NCBI GenBank assembly: GCA_021775755.1
Contig: JAJFHE010000026.1
Location: 35,780 to 99,779 of the forward strand
DNA: 64,000 bases
From: Hyphomicrobiales bacterium
GTDB lineage: Bacteria > Pseudomonadota > Alphaproteobacteria > Rhizobiales > JAJFHB01
Direction: 5' to 3'
In this document: piece by piece, positions 20,417 to 33,014 of the stretch
Position numbering within the stretch: position 1 is the first letter of the stretch
Layout of the letters: every line of letters starts with the position of its first letter
The notes under the pieces: model-generated
Seen by the model: only the letters and a program-made list of their open reading frames with translations
Database searches by the model: none
What the model was told of the DNA's origin: nothing
Translations under genes and position numbers: made by a program

Positions 20417-20665
20417 ATGATTAAGCGCTTATCTTTGGCCCTCGGCCTCGTCGCGCTGTCCGTGGCGCCGGCCCTTGCGGGCGGAGCTTGCCCCTTTGGG
20501 CACAGCTATTCGCAAACGACTGCCGAGGCAGAACTGCCCCTTAGCACCCCGGCCGATGCAGTTGTCGAAGAGCAAGCCGCACAGTCCGTTGACAGCGCGG
20601 AGCCCGCAGCGCAACCCTCGCAGACGACCGTGGCCGCGGCGTTGCCTTTATCGCAGCAACAGTAG
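20417..20665 (+). CDS. Small exported protein of unknown function
   Basis: An 82 aa protein with a clear Sec signal peptide (MIKRLSLALGLVALSVAPALA, cleavage likely after ALA). The mature part starts GGACPFGHSYSQTTAEAELPL and is otherwise rich in Ala, Gln, Ser and Pro. One cysteine is present. AAAGGGAG lies about eight bases before the ATG. A strong terminator follows at 20693. I do not recognise a family, and the low-complexity mature chain suggests an unstructured periplasmic or secreted peptide. Confidence 0.7.
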   Translation: MIKRLSLALGLVALSVAPALAGGACPFGHSYSQTTAEAELPLSTPADAVVEEQAAQSVDSAEPAAQPSQTTVAAALPLSQQQ

Positions 20666-20692
20666 TCAGCGAGAAAACTTGAGTTGGTAGTC

Positions 20693-20725
20693 TGCCCCGG
20701 ACGTGTTCGTTCGGGGCATTTTTTT
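20693..20725 (+). terminator. Rho-independent terminator
   Basis: The stem TGCCCCG (20693-20699) pairs with CGGGGCA (20712-20718), and seven T follow at 20719-20725. It ends the transcript of the small exported protein. On the other strand the stem has no T run, so it would be weak for lpdA. Confidence 0.9.
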
Positions 20726-20758
20726 ACCTAGACCATTTCACGTTCATATGGAAACGAT

Positions 20759-22165
20759 CTACATGTGAATTGGGCGACCGTCGACCGCGAGCGCCGCTTC
20801 CTTCACGGCCTCCGTTAGCGTCGGGTGGGCATGGCAGGTGCGTGCCAGATCTTCCGCCGAACCGCCGAATTCCATGATCACCGCCGCCTCGGCAATGATC
20901 TCACCGACATTCGGGCCGATCATGTGAACGCCCAGAATGCGGTCGGTCCTGGCATCGGCCAGCACTTTCACAAATCCGTCCGTCGTCATGTTGACCTTGG
21001 CACGGCCGTTGGCGGTAAACGGAAACTTGCCGACACGGTAGTCGATGCCCGCCTCCTTGAGCTCTTCTTCGGTTTTGCCGACGGTTGAAACCTCAGGCGC
21101 TGTATAAACGACGCCGGGGATAACGTCGTAGTTCACGTGACCAGACTGGCCGGCAAGCAATTCGGCAAGCGCCATGCCTTCGTCCTCGGCCTTGTGGGCG
21201 AGCATGGGGCCGTCGATCACATCACCGATGGCATAGATACCGTCCACATTCGTCTTGAAATGCCCGTCCGTCGCCACGCGGCCGCGCTCGTCGAGTTTGA
21301 CACCGGCCTCTTCCAGACCGAGGCCTTGCGTGTACGGCACCCGTCCGATGCACACCAGCACGACATCGGCCTCAAGCGTTTCCGCATCGCCGCCCTTGGC
21401 CGGTTCCACCGTCACCTTGAGGCCTTTGCGCGACTTGGTGACACCTGTGACCTTTGAGCTGAGCTTAAATTCCATACCCTGTTTTTTCAGGGTCCGCTGG
21501 AACGTCTTGGCAATCTCAAGATCCATGCCGGGCAGGATGCGGTCGAGGAATTCCACCACCATGACCTTGGCGCCGAGCCGGCGCCACACCGAACCAAGCT
21601 CCAGCCCGATGACCCCGCCGCCGACCAGGATCATGCGCTGCGGCACCTTGGCAAGCTCAAGTGCGCCGGTCGAAGACACAATCTGCTTCTCGTCTATCTC
21701 GATACCCGGCAACGGCGCCACATCGGAGCCCGTGGCGATGACGATGTTCTTGGTTTCCAGCGTTACCGCGTCGCCCTTTTCCGGCGTCACTTCAACCTTG
21801 CCGGCGCCGACGATGCGGCCCGTACCATGATGGGGCGTAATCTTGTTTTTCTTGAGTAGATAGGCCACGCCTTGCGTGTTGCCATCGATGCCCTGCTGCT
21901 TGTAGGCGAGCATGGCCTTGAGGTCGAGCTGCGGCTTGTTGACTTTGATGCCCATTTTCTTGAAATGGCTGCCCGCTTCTTCAAAGAGTTCGGAGGCATG
22001 CAACAGAGCTTTTGAGGGAATACAGCCGACATTTAGGCACGTGCCGCCGTGCGCTTCGCGCTTTTCCACCACGGCCACCTTGAGGCCGAGCTGCGCCGCG
22101 CGGATGGCACACACGTAACCGCCCGGTCCGGTGCCGATCACCACAAGATCATAAGTCTCAGCCAT
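20759..22165 (-). CDS. lpdA: Dihydrolipoyl dehydrogenase (E3)
   Basis: A 468 aa flavoprotein that reoxidises dihydrolipoamide of the 2-oxoglutarate dehydrogenase complex. The FAD site is [19 protein letters not shown], the redox-active disulphide [16 protein letters not shown], the NAD site [13 protein letters not shown], and the C-terminal active-site histidine is in HAHPTLTEA. It is the last gene of the sucCDAB-lpdA block, 46 bases after sucB. Confidence 0.97.
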   Translation of the reverse strand: MAETYDLVVIGTGPGGYVCAIRAAQLGLKVAVVEKREAHGGTCLNVGCIPSKALLHASELFEEAGSHFKKMGIKVNKPQLDLKAMLAYKQQGIDGNTQGVAYLLKKNKITPHHGTGRIVGAGKVEVTPEKGDAVTLETKNIVIATGSDVAPLPGIEIDEKQIVSSTGALELAKVPQRMILVGGGVIGLELGSVWRRLGAKVMVVEFLDRILPGMDLEIAKTFQRTLKKQGMEFKLSSKVTGVTKSRKGLKVTVEPAKGGDAETLEADVVLVCIGRVPYTQGLGLEEAGVKLDERGRVATDGHFKTNVDGIYAIGDVIDGPMLAHKAEDEGMALAELLAGQSGHVNYDVIPGVVYTAPEVSTVGKTEEELKEAGIDYRVGKFPFTANGRAKVNMTTDGFVKVLADARTDRILGVHMIGPNVGEIIAEAAVIMEFGGSAEDLARTCHAHPTLTEAVKEAALAVDGRPIHM

Positions 22166-22211
22166 TTTGTGAAGTCCCCTTGTTCACGCCCACCGCAATC
22201 GCGCGCAGATG

Positions 22212-23417
22212 TCAGATATCGAGTACGAGCCGTTGCGGGTCTTCCAGCGAGTCCTTGACCCGGACGAGGAACGTCACGGCTTCCTTGCCATCCACAATGC
22301 GGTGGTCATAGCTGAGCGCCAGATACATCATCGGCCGCAGTTTGATCTCGCCGTCAACCGCCATTGGCCGCTGCTGGATTTTGTGCATGCCCAGAATGCC
22401 GGACTGCGGCGCGTTGAGAATTGGCGTCGACATCAAGGAGCCGTAGACACCGCCGTTCGTTAAAGTAAACGTGCCGCCCTGCATTTCGCCGATCTTGAGC
22501 TGGCCGTCGCGCGCCCGTTTGCCGAAGTCGCCAATGGTTTTTTCGATGCCCGCAAGCGACAGCATGTCAGAATCGCGCACCACAGGCACGACAAGCCCCT
22601 TGTCGGTGCCGACCGCAACGCCGATGTGATAGTAGTTTTTGTAGACCAGCTCCTCGCCGTCGATCTCCGCGTTGACAGCCGGCAGTTCCTTCAGGGCGGC
22701 AACGCAGGCCTTCACGAAAAACCCCATAAAGCCGAGCTTCACGCCGTGCTTCTTCTCAAAGAGTTCCTTGTACTGGCTGCGGAGTGCCATCACGTTGGTC
22801 ATGTCGACCTCGTTGAACGTGGTCAACATGGCCGCGGTGTTTTGCGCATCTTTCAGCCGGCGGGCAATCGTCTGCCGAAGCCGCGTCATGCGCACGCGTT
22901 CTTCACGCACACCGTCATCCGGTGCGGACGGCGCGCGCACACTCACAGGCGCCGGTGCCGGAGCGGTTGAGCCCTGTTCGAGAGCTGCCAGCACATCGCC
23001 CTTGAGGAGCCGCCCGTCCTTGCCCGTGCCGGTGATCGCAGAGGGATCGAGATTGTTTTCGTCGACGAGTTTGCGCACGGCAGGCGAAAGCGTTTGGTCC
23101 GCCGCCGCGGCCGGTTCTGCGGGAGCCGCCGGCGCCGCAGCTGGTTCTTCCGCCTTGGCCGCTGCCGGCGCCGCAGCCGCCCCTTCAGCAATAGCACCCA
23201 GCAGGGCACCGACCTCGACCGTCTCACCGTCCTTCACGGACACGCTTGAGAGAACGCCGCCCGCGGGTGCGGGAACCTCGATCGTTACCTTGTCGGTTTC
23301 GAGTTCGACAAGCGGCTCATCCGCGTTAACTGCATCGCCCTCTTTCTTGAACCATTGAGCGATGGTGGCCTCGGTTACCGATTCGCCAAGCGTCGGAACC
23401 CGAATCTCTACTGCCAT
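22212..23417 (-). CDS. sucB: 2-oxoglutarate dehydrogenase E2 (dihydrolipoyl succinyltransferase)
   Basis: A 401 aa E2 subunit. One lipoyl domain (lysine in [12 protein letters not shown] near residue 43) is followed by an Ala/Pro/Glu-rich linker, a peripheral subunit-binding domain ([18 protein letters not shown]) and the acyltransferase domain with [15 protein letters not shown] at the active site. Standard length and order. It forms the core of the complex with SucA and LpdA encoded beside it. Confidence 0.97.
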   Translation of the reverse strand: MAVEIRVPTLGESVTEATIAQWFKKEGDAVNADEPLVELETDKVTIEVPAPAGGVLSSVSVKDGETVEVGALLGAIAEGAAAAPAAAKAEEPAAAPAAPAEPAAAADQTLSPAVRKLVDENNLDPSAITGTGKDGRLLKGDVLAALEQGSTAPAPAPVSVRAPSAPDDGVREERVRMTRLRQTIARRLKDAQNTAAMLTTFNEVDMTNVMALRSQYKELFEKKHGVKLGFMGFFVKACVAALKELPAVNAEIDGEELVYKNYYHIGVAVGTDKGLVVPVVRDSDMLSLAGIEKTIGDFGKRARDGQLKIGEMQGGTFTLTNGGVYGSLMSTPILNAPQSGILGMHKIQQRPMAVDGEIKLRPMMYLALSYDHRIVDGKEAVTFLVRVKDSLEDPQRLVLDI

Positions 23418-23473
23418 GTTGACCTCTTCCTATCTGTGCCGAATTCACTCGCCACGAATGGCCTCGCGCCGGT

Positions 23474-26425
23474 TCATACGCCGAGCGCGGCCTCGAGAAA
23501 TGTCTGAAGTTCCTTTTGGTGCTTCGACATGAGACCCGTCGCTGTCGCCGCCGATGCCGCCCGGCCCACATAGCGTGCACGCCCGTATTTGGCGTCGATT
23601 TGCTGCAGCACCCATTCGATGTTCGGCTCAATGAAGCTCCAGGCACCCATGTTCTTCGGCTCTTCCTGGCACCAGATCATTTCCGCTTGCGGAAACCGCC
23701 CGAGCTCGGTGATCAGGGCGCGGGCCGGGAACGGATAGAGCTGCTCGACGCGCATCAGGTAGACGTCCTTGATGCCTTGCTTCTCGCGCTCTTCGTAAAG
23801 GTCGTAATAGACCTTGCCCGTGCACAACACGACGCGCTGGATTTTCTTGTCCGCGACCAGCTTGATCTGCTGATCCGGAAGATGCTGCGCATCGTCCCAA
23901 AGCACCCTGTGAAAGGTCGTGTCGGGACCGAACTCTTCAATCGAGGAAACGCAACGCTTGTGGCGCAACAGCGACTTCGGCGTCATGAGCACCAGCGGTT
24001 TGCGGAAATCGCGGTTCAACTGGCGCCGCAGAATGTGGAAGTAGTTCATCGGCGTCGAGCAATTGGCGATCTGCCAGTTGTCTTCCGCGCACATCTGCAG
24101 ATAGCGCTCAAGCCTGGCCGATGAGTGCTCCGGTCCCTGGCCCTCATAGCCGTGCGGCAGCAGCATCACGAGACCCGACATACGCAGCCACTTGCGCTCC
24201 GCCGAACAGATGAACTGATCGATCATCATCTGTGCGCCGTTGGCAAAATCGCCGAACTGCGCTTCCCACAGAACCAGGGCATTGGGTTCGGCCAGGCTGT
24301 AGCCATATTCGAAACCGAGCACGGCAAGCTCCGACAGCATCGAGTTGATGACCTCGTAACGTCCCTGCGTGTCCGAAATACTGTTGAGCGGAATGTAGCG
24401 CTCTTCGTTGACCTGGTCGTTGAGCACGGAGTGGCGCTGCGAAAACGTTCCGCGCTCGCAGTCCTGACCGGAAAGCCTGACGCGATAGCCATCATTGAGG
24501 ATCGTCGCGAATGCCAGGTGCTCCGCCAGAGCCCAGTCGATACCCGCGCCCTCGTCAATCGCCTTGCGGCGGTTGCCGATGACCCGCTTCAAAGTACGGT
24601 GTGCGTTGAACTCATCGGGGATGTGCGTGATCTTGCGTCCGATATCGCGCAAGTAGTCGAGATCGACGCCGGTGCGGCCGCGCCGCGCGCTGTCGTCCTC
24701 GGGACGCGTCAGCCCCGACCATGCGCCATCGAGCCAGTCAGCCTTGTTGGGTTTGTAGGATTCGCTGGTTTCGAACTCTTCTTCAAGAAAGGCACGGAAC
24801 TCGGCGCGGAGCCTGTCGCCATCGCCCTCTTTCAAGATGCCCTGCTTGGCCAGCCTGTCGGCATAGATGTTCACGACATTGGCATGCTCGGCAATTCGCT
24901 TGTACATGATCGGCTGCGTGAACGAGGGTTCATCGGATTCGTTGTGGCCGAAGCGGCGGTAACAGAACATGTCCACGACCACAGGCTTGCCGAATTCCTG
25001 GCGGAACTCGATCGCCACCTTGGCCGCGAACACGACCGCTTCCGGATCGTCTCCATTGACGTGGAAAATCGGTGCCTCGATCATCTTCGCAACGTCTGAA
25101 GGATAGGGCGATGACCGCGAATGGATCGGGCTCGTCGTAAAGCCGATCTGGTTGTTGACGATGAAATGGATTGAACCGCCCGACTTGTGGCCCTTCAGGC
25201 CGCTCAGGCCCAGACATTCGGCAACCACGCCCTGGCCGGCGAACGACGCATCGCCATGCAGCAGAAGCGGCAGCACGGATGTTCGCTTTTCGTCGTTGTG
25301 CTGATCCTGCTTGGCGCGCGCCTTGCCGAGCACCACCGGGTCGACAACCTCAAGGTGGGAGGGATTGGCGGTGAGCGACAGGTGCACGTTGTTGCCGTCG
25401 AACTCGCGATCCGACGATGTGCCCAGATGATACTTCACATCGCCGGAACCCTCGACCTCGTCCGGCTTGAACGAGCCGCCGCGGAATTCGTTGAAGATCG
25501 CCCGGAACGCCTTGCCCATAACGCTTGCCAGCACATTGAGCCGGCCGCGGTGCGGCATGCCGATGACGATGTCCTTGATGCCGAGCGCACCGCCGCGCTT
25601 GATGATCTGCTCAAGCGCCGGGATCGCCGCCTCGCCGCCATCCAGACCGAAGCGCTTGGTGCCGGTATATTTGGTGTTGAGGAACTGCTCGAAGCCTTCC
25701 GCCTCGATCAGCTTCTTCAAGATTGCAACCTTGCCTTCCGGCGTGAATGTAATCTCCTTGTCGGGCCCTTCGATACGGCGTTGGATCCACGCCTTTTGGG
25801 CCGGATCGGAGATGTGCATGAACTCAACGCCGAGTGTCGAACAATAGGTCCGCTTGAGGATCTCCATGATCTGCGTGAGCGTCGCGGTCTCCAGACCGAG
25901 AACGTGATCGATGAAAATCGGTCGGTCCCAGTCGCCCTCGCCAAACCCGTAGGTTTCCGGCAAGAGTTCTGGATTGCCTTTTTGCTCGCGCAGTTTCAGG
26001 GGATCGAGGTCCGCCACCAGATGACCGCGAATGCGGTAGGAACGGATCATCATCAAGGCGCGCACCGAATCAAGCGTCGCTCGGCGCAACTGCTCTTCCG
26101 ACAGCGAAGCTCCGCCGGCTTTCGCCTTTTTGTCGATCTTGTCGCCGATCTGGCGTTCATAGGCCGGCCAGTTGCCGTCGAGCGCACTGACCAGTTCGCC
26201 GTTCGATGCGACCGGCCAGTCTGCCCGCTGCCAGGACGCACCGCGCGCTTGCGCGATCACATCGGCGCCATTGTCTTTCAGATCTGAGAAGAACTGTTGC
26301 CAGTCCGCATCCACGGACGAGGGGTCTTGCTGGTAGCGCGCATAGAGATCCTCTATGAACGTAGCGTTACCACCGTAGAGAAACGACGTGCTGTTCAACA
26401 CGTCGTTCGTCATTTTCTGAGCCAT
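23474..26425 (-). CDS. sucA: 2-oxoglutarate dehydrogenase E1
   Basis: A 983 aa thiamine-diphosphate enzyme that decarboxylates 2-oxoglutarate. The N-terminal FLYGGNATFIEDLY segment, GMPHRGRLNVLA, the ThDP motif region with HGDASFAGQGVVAE and NNQIGFTT, and LLPHGYEGQGPEHSSARLER are all present. It lies 86 bases after sucD and 56 before sucB. Confidence 0.98.
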   Translation of the reverse strand: MAQKMTNDVLNSTSFLYGGNATFIEDLYARYQQDPSSVDADWQQFFSDLKDNGADVIAQARGASWQRADWPVASNGELVSALDGNWPAYERQIGDKIDKKAKAGGASLSEEQLRRATLDSVRALMMIRSYRIRGHLVADLDPLKLREQKGNPELLPETYGFGEGDWDRPIFIDHVLGLETATLTQIMEILKRTYCSTLGVEFMHISDPAQKAWIQRRIEGPDKEITFTPEGKVAILKKLIEAEGFEQFLNTKYTGTKRFGLDGGEAAIPALEQIIKRGGALGIKDIVIGMPHRGRLNVLASVMGKAFRAIFNEFRGGSFKPDEVEGSGDVKYHLGTSSDREFDGNNVHLSLTANPSHLEVVDPVVLGKARAKQDQHNDEKRTSVLPLLLHGDASFAGQGVVAECLGLSGLKGHKSGGSIHFIVNNQIGFTTSPIHSRSSPYPSDVAKMIEAPIFHVNGDDPEAVVFAAKVAIEFRQEFGKPVVVDMFCYRRFGHNESDEPSFTQPIMYKRIAEHANVVNIYADRLAKQGILKEGDGDRLRAEFRAFLEEEFETSESYKPNKADWLDGAWSGLTRPEDDSARRGRTGVDLDYLRDIGRKITHIPDEFNAHRTLKRVIGNRRKAIDEGAGIDWALAEHLAFATILNDGYRVRLSGQDCERGTFSQRHSVLNDQVNEERYIPLNSISDTQGRYEVINSMLSELAVLGFEYGYSLAEPNALVLWEAQFGDFANGAQMMIDQFICSAERKWLRMSGLVMLLPHGYEGQGPEHSSARLERYLQMCAEDNWQIANCSTPMNYFHILRRQLNRDFRKPLVLMTPKSLLRHKRCVSSIEEFGPDTTFHRVLWDDAQHLPDQQIKLVADKKIQRVVLCTGKVYYDLYEEREKQGIKDVYLMRVEQLYPFPARALITELGRFPQAEMIWCQEEPKNMGAWSFIEPNIEWVLQQIDAKYGRARYVGRAASAATATGLMSKHQKELQTFLEAALGV

Positions 26426-26511
26426 TCCGCATCTGACGGCCGGGGATGGCCGCCGTCCTTTTGCCCGGTTTCAGGTTCCAACGCGTTACGCCGCACTACC
26501 CGACGGCCACT

Positions 26512-27386
26512 TCAGCCATTTAATACCTTAACCAAGGTAGTGCCAAGACCGGCGGGCGAGTCCGACACGGTAATCCCGGCACTTTGCATGGCCTCGATCT
26601 TGTCGCCGGCGCCGCCGCGTCCACCGGAAATAATTGCGCCCGCATGTCCCATGCGCCGCCCCGGGGGGGCCGTGATACCGGCGATAAAACCGACCACGGG
26701 CTTTTTGGTCTTGGAGGCCTGGAGAAAGTCTGCCGCATCTTCTTCCGCGGTGCCACCGATTTCGCCGATCATGATGATCGATTCTGTTTCGTCATCGCCG
26801 AGGAAGGCATCAAGGCAGTCGATGAAGTTCGTGCCGTTCACCGGATCGCCGCCGATGCCGATACAGGTCGACTGGCCAAGCCCGGCCGCCGTTGTTTGCG
26901 CCACCGCTTCATAGGTCAGCGTGCCCGAACGCGAGACGATACCGACCGAACCGGGTTTGTGGATATGGCCCGGCATGATGCCGATCTTGCATTGCTCGGG
27001 CGTGATGATGCCCGGACAGTTAGGACCGATGAGGCGCGTACTTGAGCCCTGCAGGGCGCGCTTCACCTTGACCATGTCAAGCACCGGGATGCCCTCGGTA
27101 ATGCACACCGCAAGCGGGATCTCGGCGGCAATCGCTTCAAGGATCGCATCGCCTGCAAAGGGCGGCGGCACGTAGATCACGGTTGCGTTCGCGCCGGTTT
27201 CCTCAACGGCTTCCGACACCGTATCGAACACCGGAATGCCGAGATGCTCCGATCCGCCCTTGCCCGGCGTCACGCCGCCGACCATCTTTGTGCCGTAGGC
27301 AATCGCCTGCTCGGTATGGAACGTACCGGTTTTTCCGGTCAGGCCCTGGCAGATGACCTTTGTGTTTTTGTCGACAAGAACGGACA

Positions 27387-27387
<1 letters not shown>
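26512..27387 (-). CDS. sucD: Succinyl-CoA synthetase subunit alpha
   Basis: A 291 aa alpha subunit carrying the phosphohistidine. CoA-binding N-terminal segment [12 protein letters not shown], then [28 protein letters not shown] and the phosphorylated His (about residue 248) in [11 protein letters not shown]. The start codon overlaps the sucC stop by one base. Confidence 0.98.
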
Positions 27388-28556
<1,169 letters not shown>

Positions 28557-28699
28557 GATTTCGCCCCTATATTCGCGAAACGGCCCGCATCACGAGAATC
28601 AATCCTCACCCCGCGAGCCAGACCCTTATAGCACCGTTGCACGGTGCTGCAACCGAACCGCCGACACGGGCGGACAAGCTTCATAAACTCTCAGGAATG

Positions 28700-30050
<1,351 letters not shown>

Positions 30051-31217
30051 ATGCGCGTCAAAGCCCTATTGCTGGCGACAACGATTGCCGGCGCCATGTA
30101 TGCGACATCCAGCACCAATGCCGTTGCCGTTGACCTCGATCCAGAGGTCGACGATTGCCGGCGCGATATCGCCCTGAAGGTCGGCGGTCAGGTCAACCGC
30201 GCCGCGCTTTACGGCAACAACGGTCTCGTCGACGACATTTTCCTCGTCGACAACGACAATTCCTCGACCCGCCTGCGGTTCCGCGCCATCGGCCGGATCG
30301 ACTGCGAATGGAAGATCGGGGCACAGATCGAGGTTCAGTTCGAATCAAACTCCACCGCCTCCATCCGTTTCGAGCAGAGTGGCTCGGCGGGGCCCAACAA
30401 CTTTACCGAACGCAAATTCGAATGGTGGGTCGACAGCGAGAACTTCGGCCGGGTGTGGCTTGGCCAGGGCGACATGGCGTCCAACGGCACGTCGGAAGTC
30501 GATCTGTCTAAGACCGGCGTCATCGCCTATTCGGGCATCGCCGACTTCGCCGGCGGCCTGGAGTTCGAGAACGGTGTGCGCATCCGCTCGGCGACCAGCC
30601 AGTTCGATGGTCAGAGCCGTCGCGACCGCGTGCGCTACGACACGCCGACCATTGCAGGTTTCCGACTGTCGACGTCCTACTCCGACCGCGCCCGTTTCGA
30701 CGTTGCCTTGCGTTACGCCGGCAGCTTCGGAGATATCAAGATTGCTTCGGCGATTGCCTATTCAGAAGACAGCGCCAACTCTGAAGCCGACTACCGTCTG
30801 AACGGTTCAATTTCGATTCTGCACACGCCGACCGGCCTGAACGCCACGTTCGCCGCCGGCATGGACGACGACGTCGAGGGCGGGCGCCTTGCGGTCGACC
30901 AGCGCGACCCCTACTCGCTCTACGTCAAGCTTGGCCTCATCACCAACATCTTCGATTTCGGCCACACCGCTTTCGCGATCGACTATCAGATGACCGACGA
31001 TCTGAATGCAACCGGCGATGAGTTCCACTCCTACGGCGCGTTCGTGGTTCAGAATATCGATCATGTCGGCACCGAGTTCTACGCCGGCATCCGCCTGCAC
31101 GAGCTTCACGCCGCACCCGTCGGCCTGCCGGTTGCAGGCACCAACTTCACTGCAAACGCCGATACAAGCCCCGACGATGTCGTGGCGATCATGTCCGGCG
31201 CACGCGTGAAGTTCTGA
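30051..31217 (+). CDS. Outer membrane porin, copy 1
   Basis: A 388 aa protein with a Sec signal peptide (cleavage near AVAVD, about residue 26) and a C-terminal Phe (GARVKF), as expected for a beta-barrel recognised by the Bam machinery. The mature chain is rich in alternating polar and aromatic residues. GQVNR, VQFESNS, GRVWLGQG and GLEFENGVRI are typical of Gram-negative general porins. AAGGGGA precedes the start. A small lipoprotein gene follows after 17 bases. The porin and lipoprotein pair recurs at 35350-36822, with porins that align along nearly their whole length. Confidence 0.88.
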   Translation: MRVKALLLATTIAGAMYATSSTNAVAVDLDPEVDDCRRDIALKVGGQVNRAALYGNNGLVDDIFLVDNDNSSTRLRFRAIGRIDCEWKIGAQIEVQFESNSTASIRFEQSGSAGPNNFTERKFEWWVDSENFGRVWLGQGDMASNGTSEVDLSKTGVIAYSGIADFAGGLEFENGVRIRSATSQFDGQSRRDRVRYDTPTIAGFRLSTSYSDRARFDVALRYAGSFGDIKIASAIAYSEDSANSEADYRLNGSISILHTPTGLNATFAAGMDDDVEGGRLAVDQRDPYSLYVKLGLITNIFDFGHTAFAIDYQMTDDLNATGDEFHSYGAFVVQNIDHVGTEFYAGIRLHELHAAPVGLPVAGTNFTANADTSPDDVVAIMSGARVKF

Positions 31218-31234
31218 TCGGGAGGTATCCGACA

Positions 31235-31516
31235 ATGACACCTGCAAATATCATAAGAAACCTGATGCCGGCATCAGCCATTCTTGGCGCGATGCTCCTC
31301 GGCGGCTGTGTAACGGGAGGTTACGAGACCTTCCAGTACCATGAAATCCACGAGATCCCCCAAGGACCGGGACTGGTCACCGACCAGGAAGACTACACCG
31401 TCTTCTCCCGCGATCTGGGTGGTTTGGGAGGCGGCTCGGCGCAGTCCACGCAACCGGCGCCCGTCCCGACAGTGTCGACAAGCGGCGGCATAACCGAAAC
31501 GTCGACACCTGAGTAA
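31235..31516 (+). CDS. Small lipoprotein linked to porin, copy 1
   Basis: A 93 aa protein with a lipobox (MLLGGC, Cys near residue 25) after a hydrophobic signal. The mature part begins CVTGGYETFQYHEIHEIP and ends in a Ser/Thr/Pro/Gly-rich tail with GGITETSTPE. It shares this architecture with the copy at 36544. I know no function. Strict pairing with a porin gene suggests it aids porin assembly or sits beside it in the outer membrane (inference). Confidence 0.75.
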   Translation: MTPANIIRNLMPASAILGAMLLGGCVTGGYETFQYHEIHEIPQGPGLVTDQEDYTVFSRDLGGLGGGSAQSTQPAPVPTVSTSGGITETSTPE

Positions 31517-31544
31517 TGTATCCCCTTGAGGGTTGCACGTATTT

Positions 31545-31592
31545 CCCCAAAGTCCGGTCGCCCGCAACGCGTCCGTGCATTTGGGGATTTTT
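31545..31592 (+). terminator. Rho-independent terminator after porin/lipoprotein copy 1
   Basis: CCCCAAA (31545-31551) can pair with TTTGGGG (31580-31586), followed by ATTTTT. The loop is long (28 bases) but GC rich enough to fold on itself. It lies 29 bases after the lipoprotein stop. Confidence 0.65.
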
Positions 31593-31617
31593 GCGTTTCA
31601 GCAGCATCGCCAGTCGT

Positions 31618-32292
31618 CTAGTCGAAACCCCGATAGTGCACGACGTTTTCAAGCGCTTCGCGCTCGCTCACCAGCGTGTTCTCGATGGCGTCGGGATCGG
31701 CATAACCCAGGCTCATGCCGGTCACGAGTTTTTGGTCATCGGGAATGCCGAGGTGCCGCAACACCGGTTCCTGATAGGGAATCCAGGCGGCTTGCGGACA
31801 GGTGTCGAGCCCAAAGCCTTTTGCCGCAAGCATGATGGTCTGGACATACATGCCCGCATCGGACCAGCTGCCGCGGCCAAGATAACTGTCGACGGTGACG
31901 AACAGACCGACCGGCGCATCGAAAAACAGAAAATTCCGCATCGCCTGGCGCGCACTCGCTTCGCGGTCGCCCTTCTCGATGTCAAGCAGACCGTATAGCG
32001 ACCACCCGACGCCACGCCGGCGGTCGCGGTGAATATCTTTCCATTGAGCCGGGTAGTACCCAAGCTCTTCATAAGAGACACTGCTACCGGATCGGACCAG
32101 CGCAAGCACATCGTCGGTGATCGCCTGCTTGACCGCGCCGGTGCATAGATAGACATGCCAAGGCTGCGTATTGGTACCACTCGGCGCACGCTGCGCGAAC
32201 TCCAGAATTTTGTCGATTGTTTCGCGCGGCACCGGGTCCGGCTTGAACGCGCGGATCGATTTGCGGGCCTGAATTGCATCCAGAACGTTCAT
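31618..32292 (-). CDS. Nitroreductase family protein
   Basis: A 224 aa FMN-dependent oxidoreductase of the nitroreductase fold. MNVLDAIQARKSIRAF near the start and RAPSGTNTQPWHVYL are the FMN-binding signatures, and the C-terminal region LGIPDDQKLVTGMSLGY is typical. These enzymes reduce nitroaromatics, quinones or other electrophiles with NAD(P)H, and the natural substrate is usually unknown. The start at 32292 has GGAGAAG directly upstream. The gene opposes its neighbours on both sides. Confidence 0.88.
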   Translation of the reverse strand: MNVLDAIQARKSIRAFKPDPVPRETIDKILEFAQRAPSGTNTQPWHVYLCTGAVKQAITDDVLALVRSGSSVSYEELGYYPAQWKDIHRDRRRGVGWSLYGLLDIEKGDREASARQAMRNFLFFDAPVGLFVTVDSYLGRGSWSDAGMYVQTIMLAAKGFGLDTCPQAAWIPYQEPVLRHLGIPDDQKLVTGMSLGYADPDAIENTLVSEREALENVVHYRGFD

Positions 32293-32484
32293 GTCTTCTC
32301 CAGGTTTGGGCACGGTGTGCAAAGGTCTTTGGTTCCACGTTGGCAAAGCATGCAGGGTTAAGCCTCCACATTTCGCGGTCGGAACTTTGTTCCATCGGCG
32401 GGACTTGTCAAGCCGGTCAAGAAACGGGTGGCGATCGATTCCGGTTTGTGAAAAATCGCCCGGTACATGATTGGGAGATTCACC

Positions 32485-32949
32485 ATGTCAGTTCGATTTT
32501 CAGGCCTCTCCACCGATGAGGTTCACGCGCTTCAGAACGGAGCGCGCGATGCCTATGGCGGCGCGCCGGAACGGCGCATCTCCGATGGCGACGGCGTTCC
32601 CTGCCGGCACTGTCTTTGCGATTTCCGTGAGGGTGAGCCGTATCTCGTTCTCGCGTTCCGCCCCTTCAACTCTGTGCAGCCCTACGCCGAGACCGGCCCG
32701 ATTTTTCTTCACGCCGACGCATGCAAGCGTGCCGCGGCGACACCGCACCCCCCCGCAATCCTCTCAAGCGATGACTACATCGTGCGCGGATACGATCAAG
32801 ATGAGAGGATCGTTTATGGCACCGGCGGCGTTGTCGCGACGCAGGACATCGCAGCGCGCGCCGAGCGTCTGCTCGCAGACCAGCGTGTTGCTTTCGTCCA
32901 TGTGCGCTCGGCACAGAACAACTGTTTCCAGTGCCGCATCGACAATTAG
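32485..32949 (+). CDS. DUF1203 family protein
   Basis: A 154 aa protein matching the DUF1203 pattern: PCRHCLCDFREGEPYLVLAFRPF, then PYAETGPIFLH, YIVRGYD and the end VAFVHVRSAQNNCFQCRI. No function is established for the family. The Cys-rich motif and the conserved His hint at metal or cofactor binding (inference). The start at 32485 follows GGGAG. The stop codon lies within the first unit of a 19 bp tandem repeat. Confidence 0.75.
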   Translation: MSVRFSGLSTDEVHALQNGARDAYGGAPERRISDGDGVPCRHCLCDFREGEPYLVLAFRPFNSVQPYAETGPIFLHADACKRAAATPHPPAILSSDDYIVRGYDQDERIVYGTGGVVATQDIAARAERLLADQRVAFVHVRSAQNNCFQCRIDN

Positions 32950-32984
32950 CTGACGCTGGGACAAATAGTTGACGCTGGGACAAG
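32947..32984. repeat. Two tandem 19 bp units (TGACGCTGGGACA core)
   Basis: Units at 32947-32965 and 32966-32984 match at 17 of 19 positions and share TGACGCTGGGACAA. Repeated TGTCCCAGCGTCA-like motifs occur at the ends of some insertion sequences, so this may be an IS end left after deletion. No transposase remnant is visible nearby. Confidence 0.6.
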
Positions 32985-33014
32985 ACCGTTTGGCAGCCGC
33001 TACCGTTCCGAAAT

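Noticed and set aside
32471..32953. Second plus-strand frame of equal length across the DUF1203 gene
   Set aside because: The composition (Arg, Ser and Ala rich) is that of an out-of-frame reading; the DUF1203 frame has the family motifs and the ribosome binding site.
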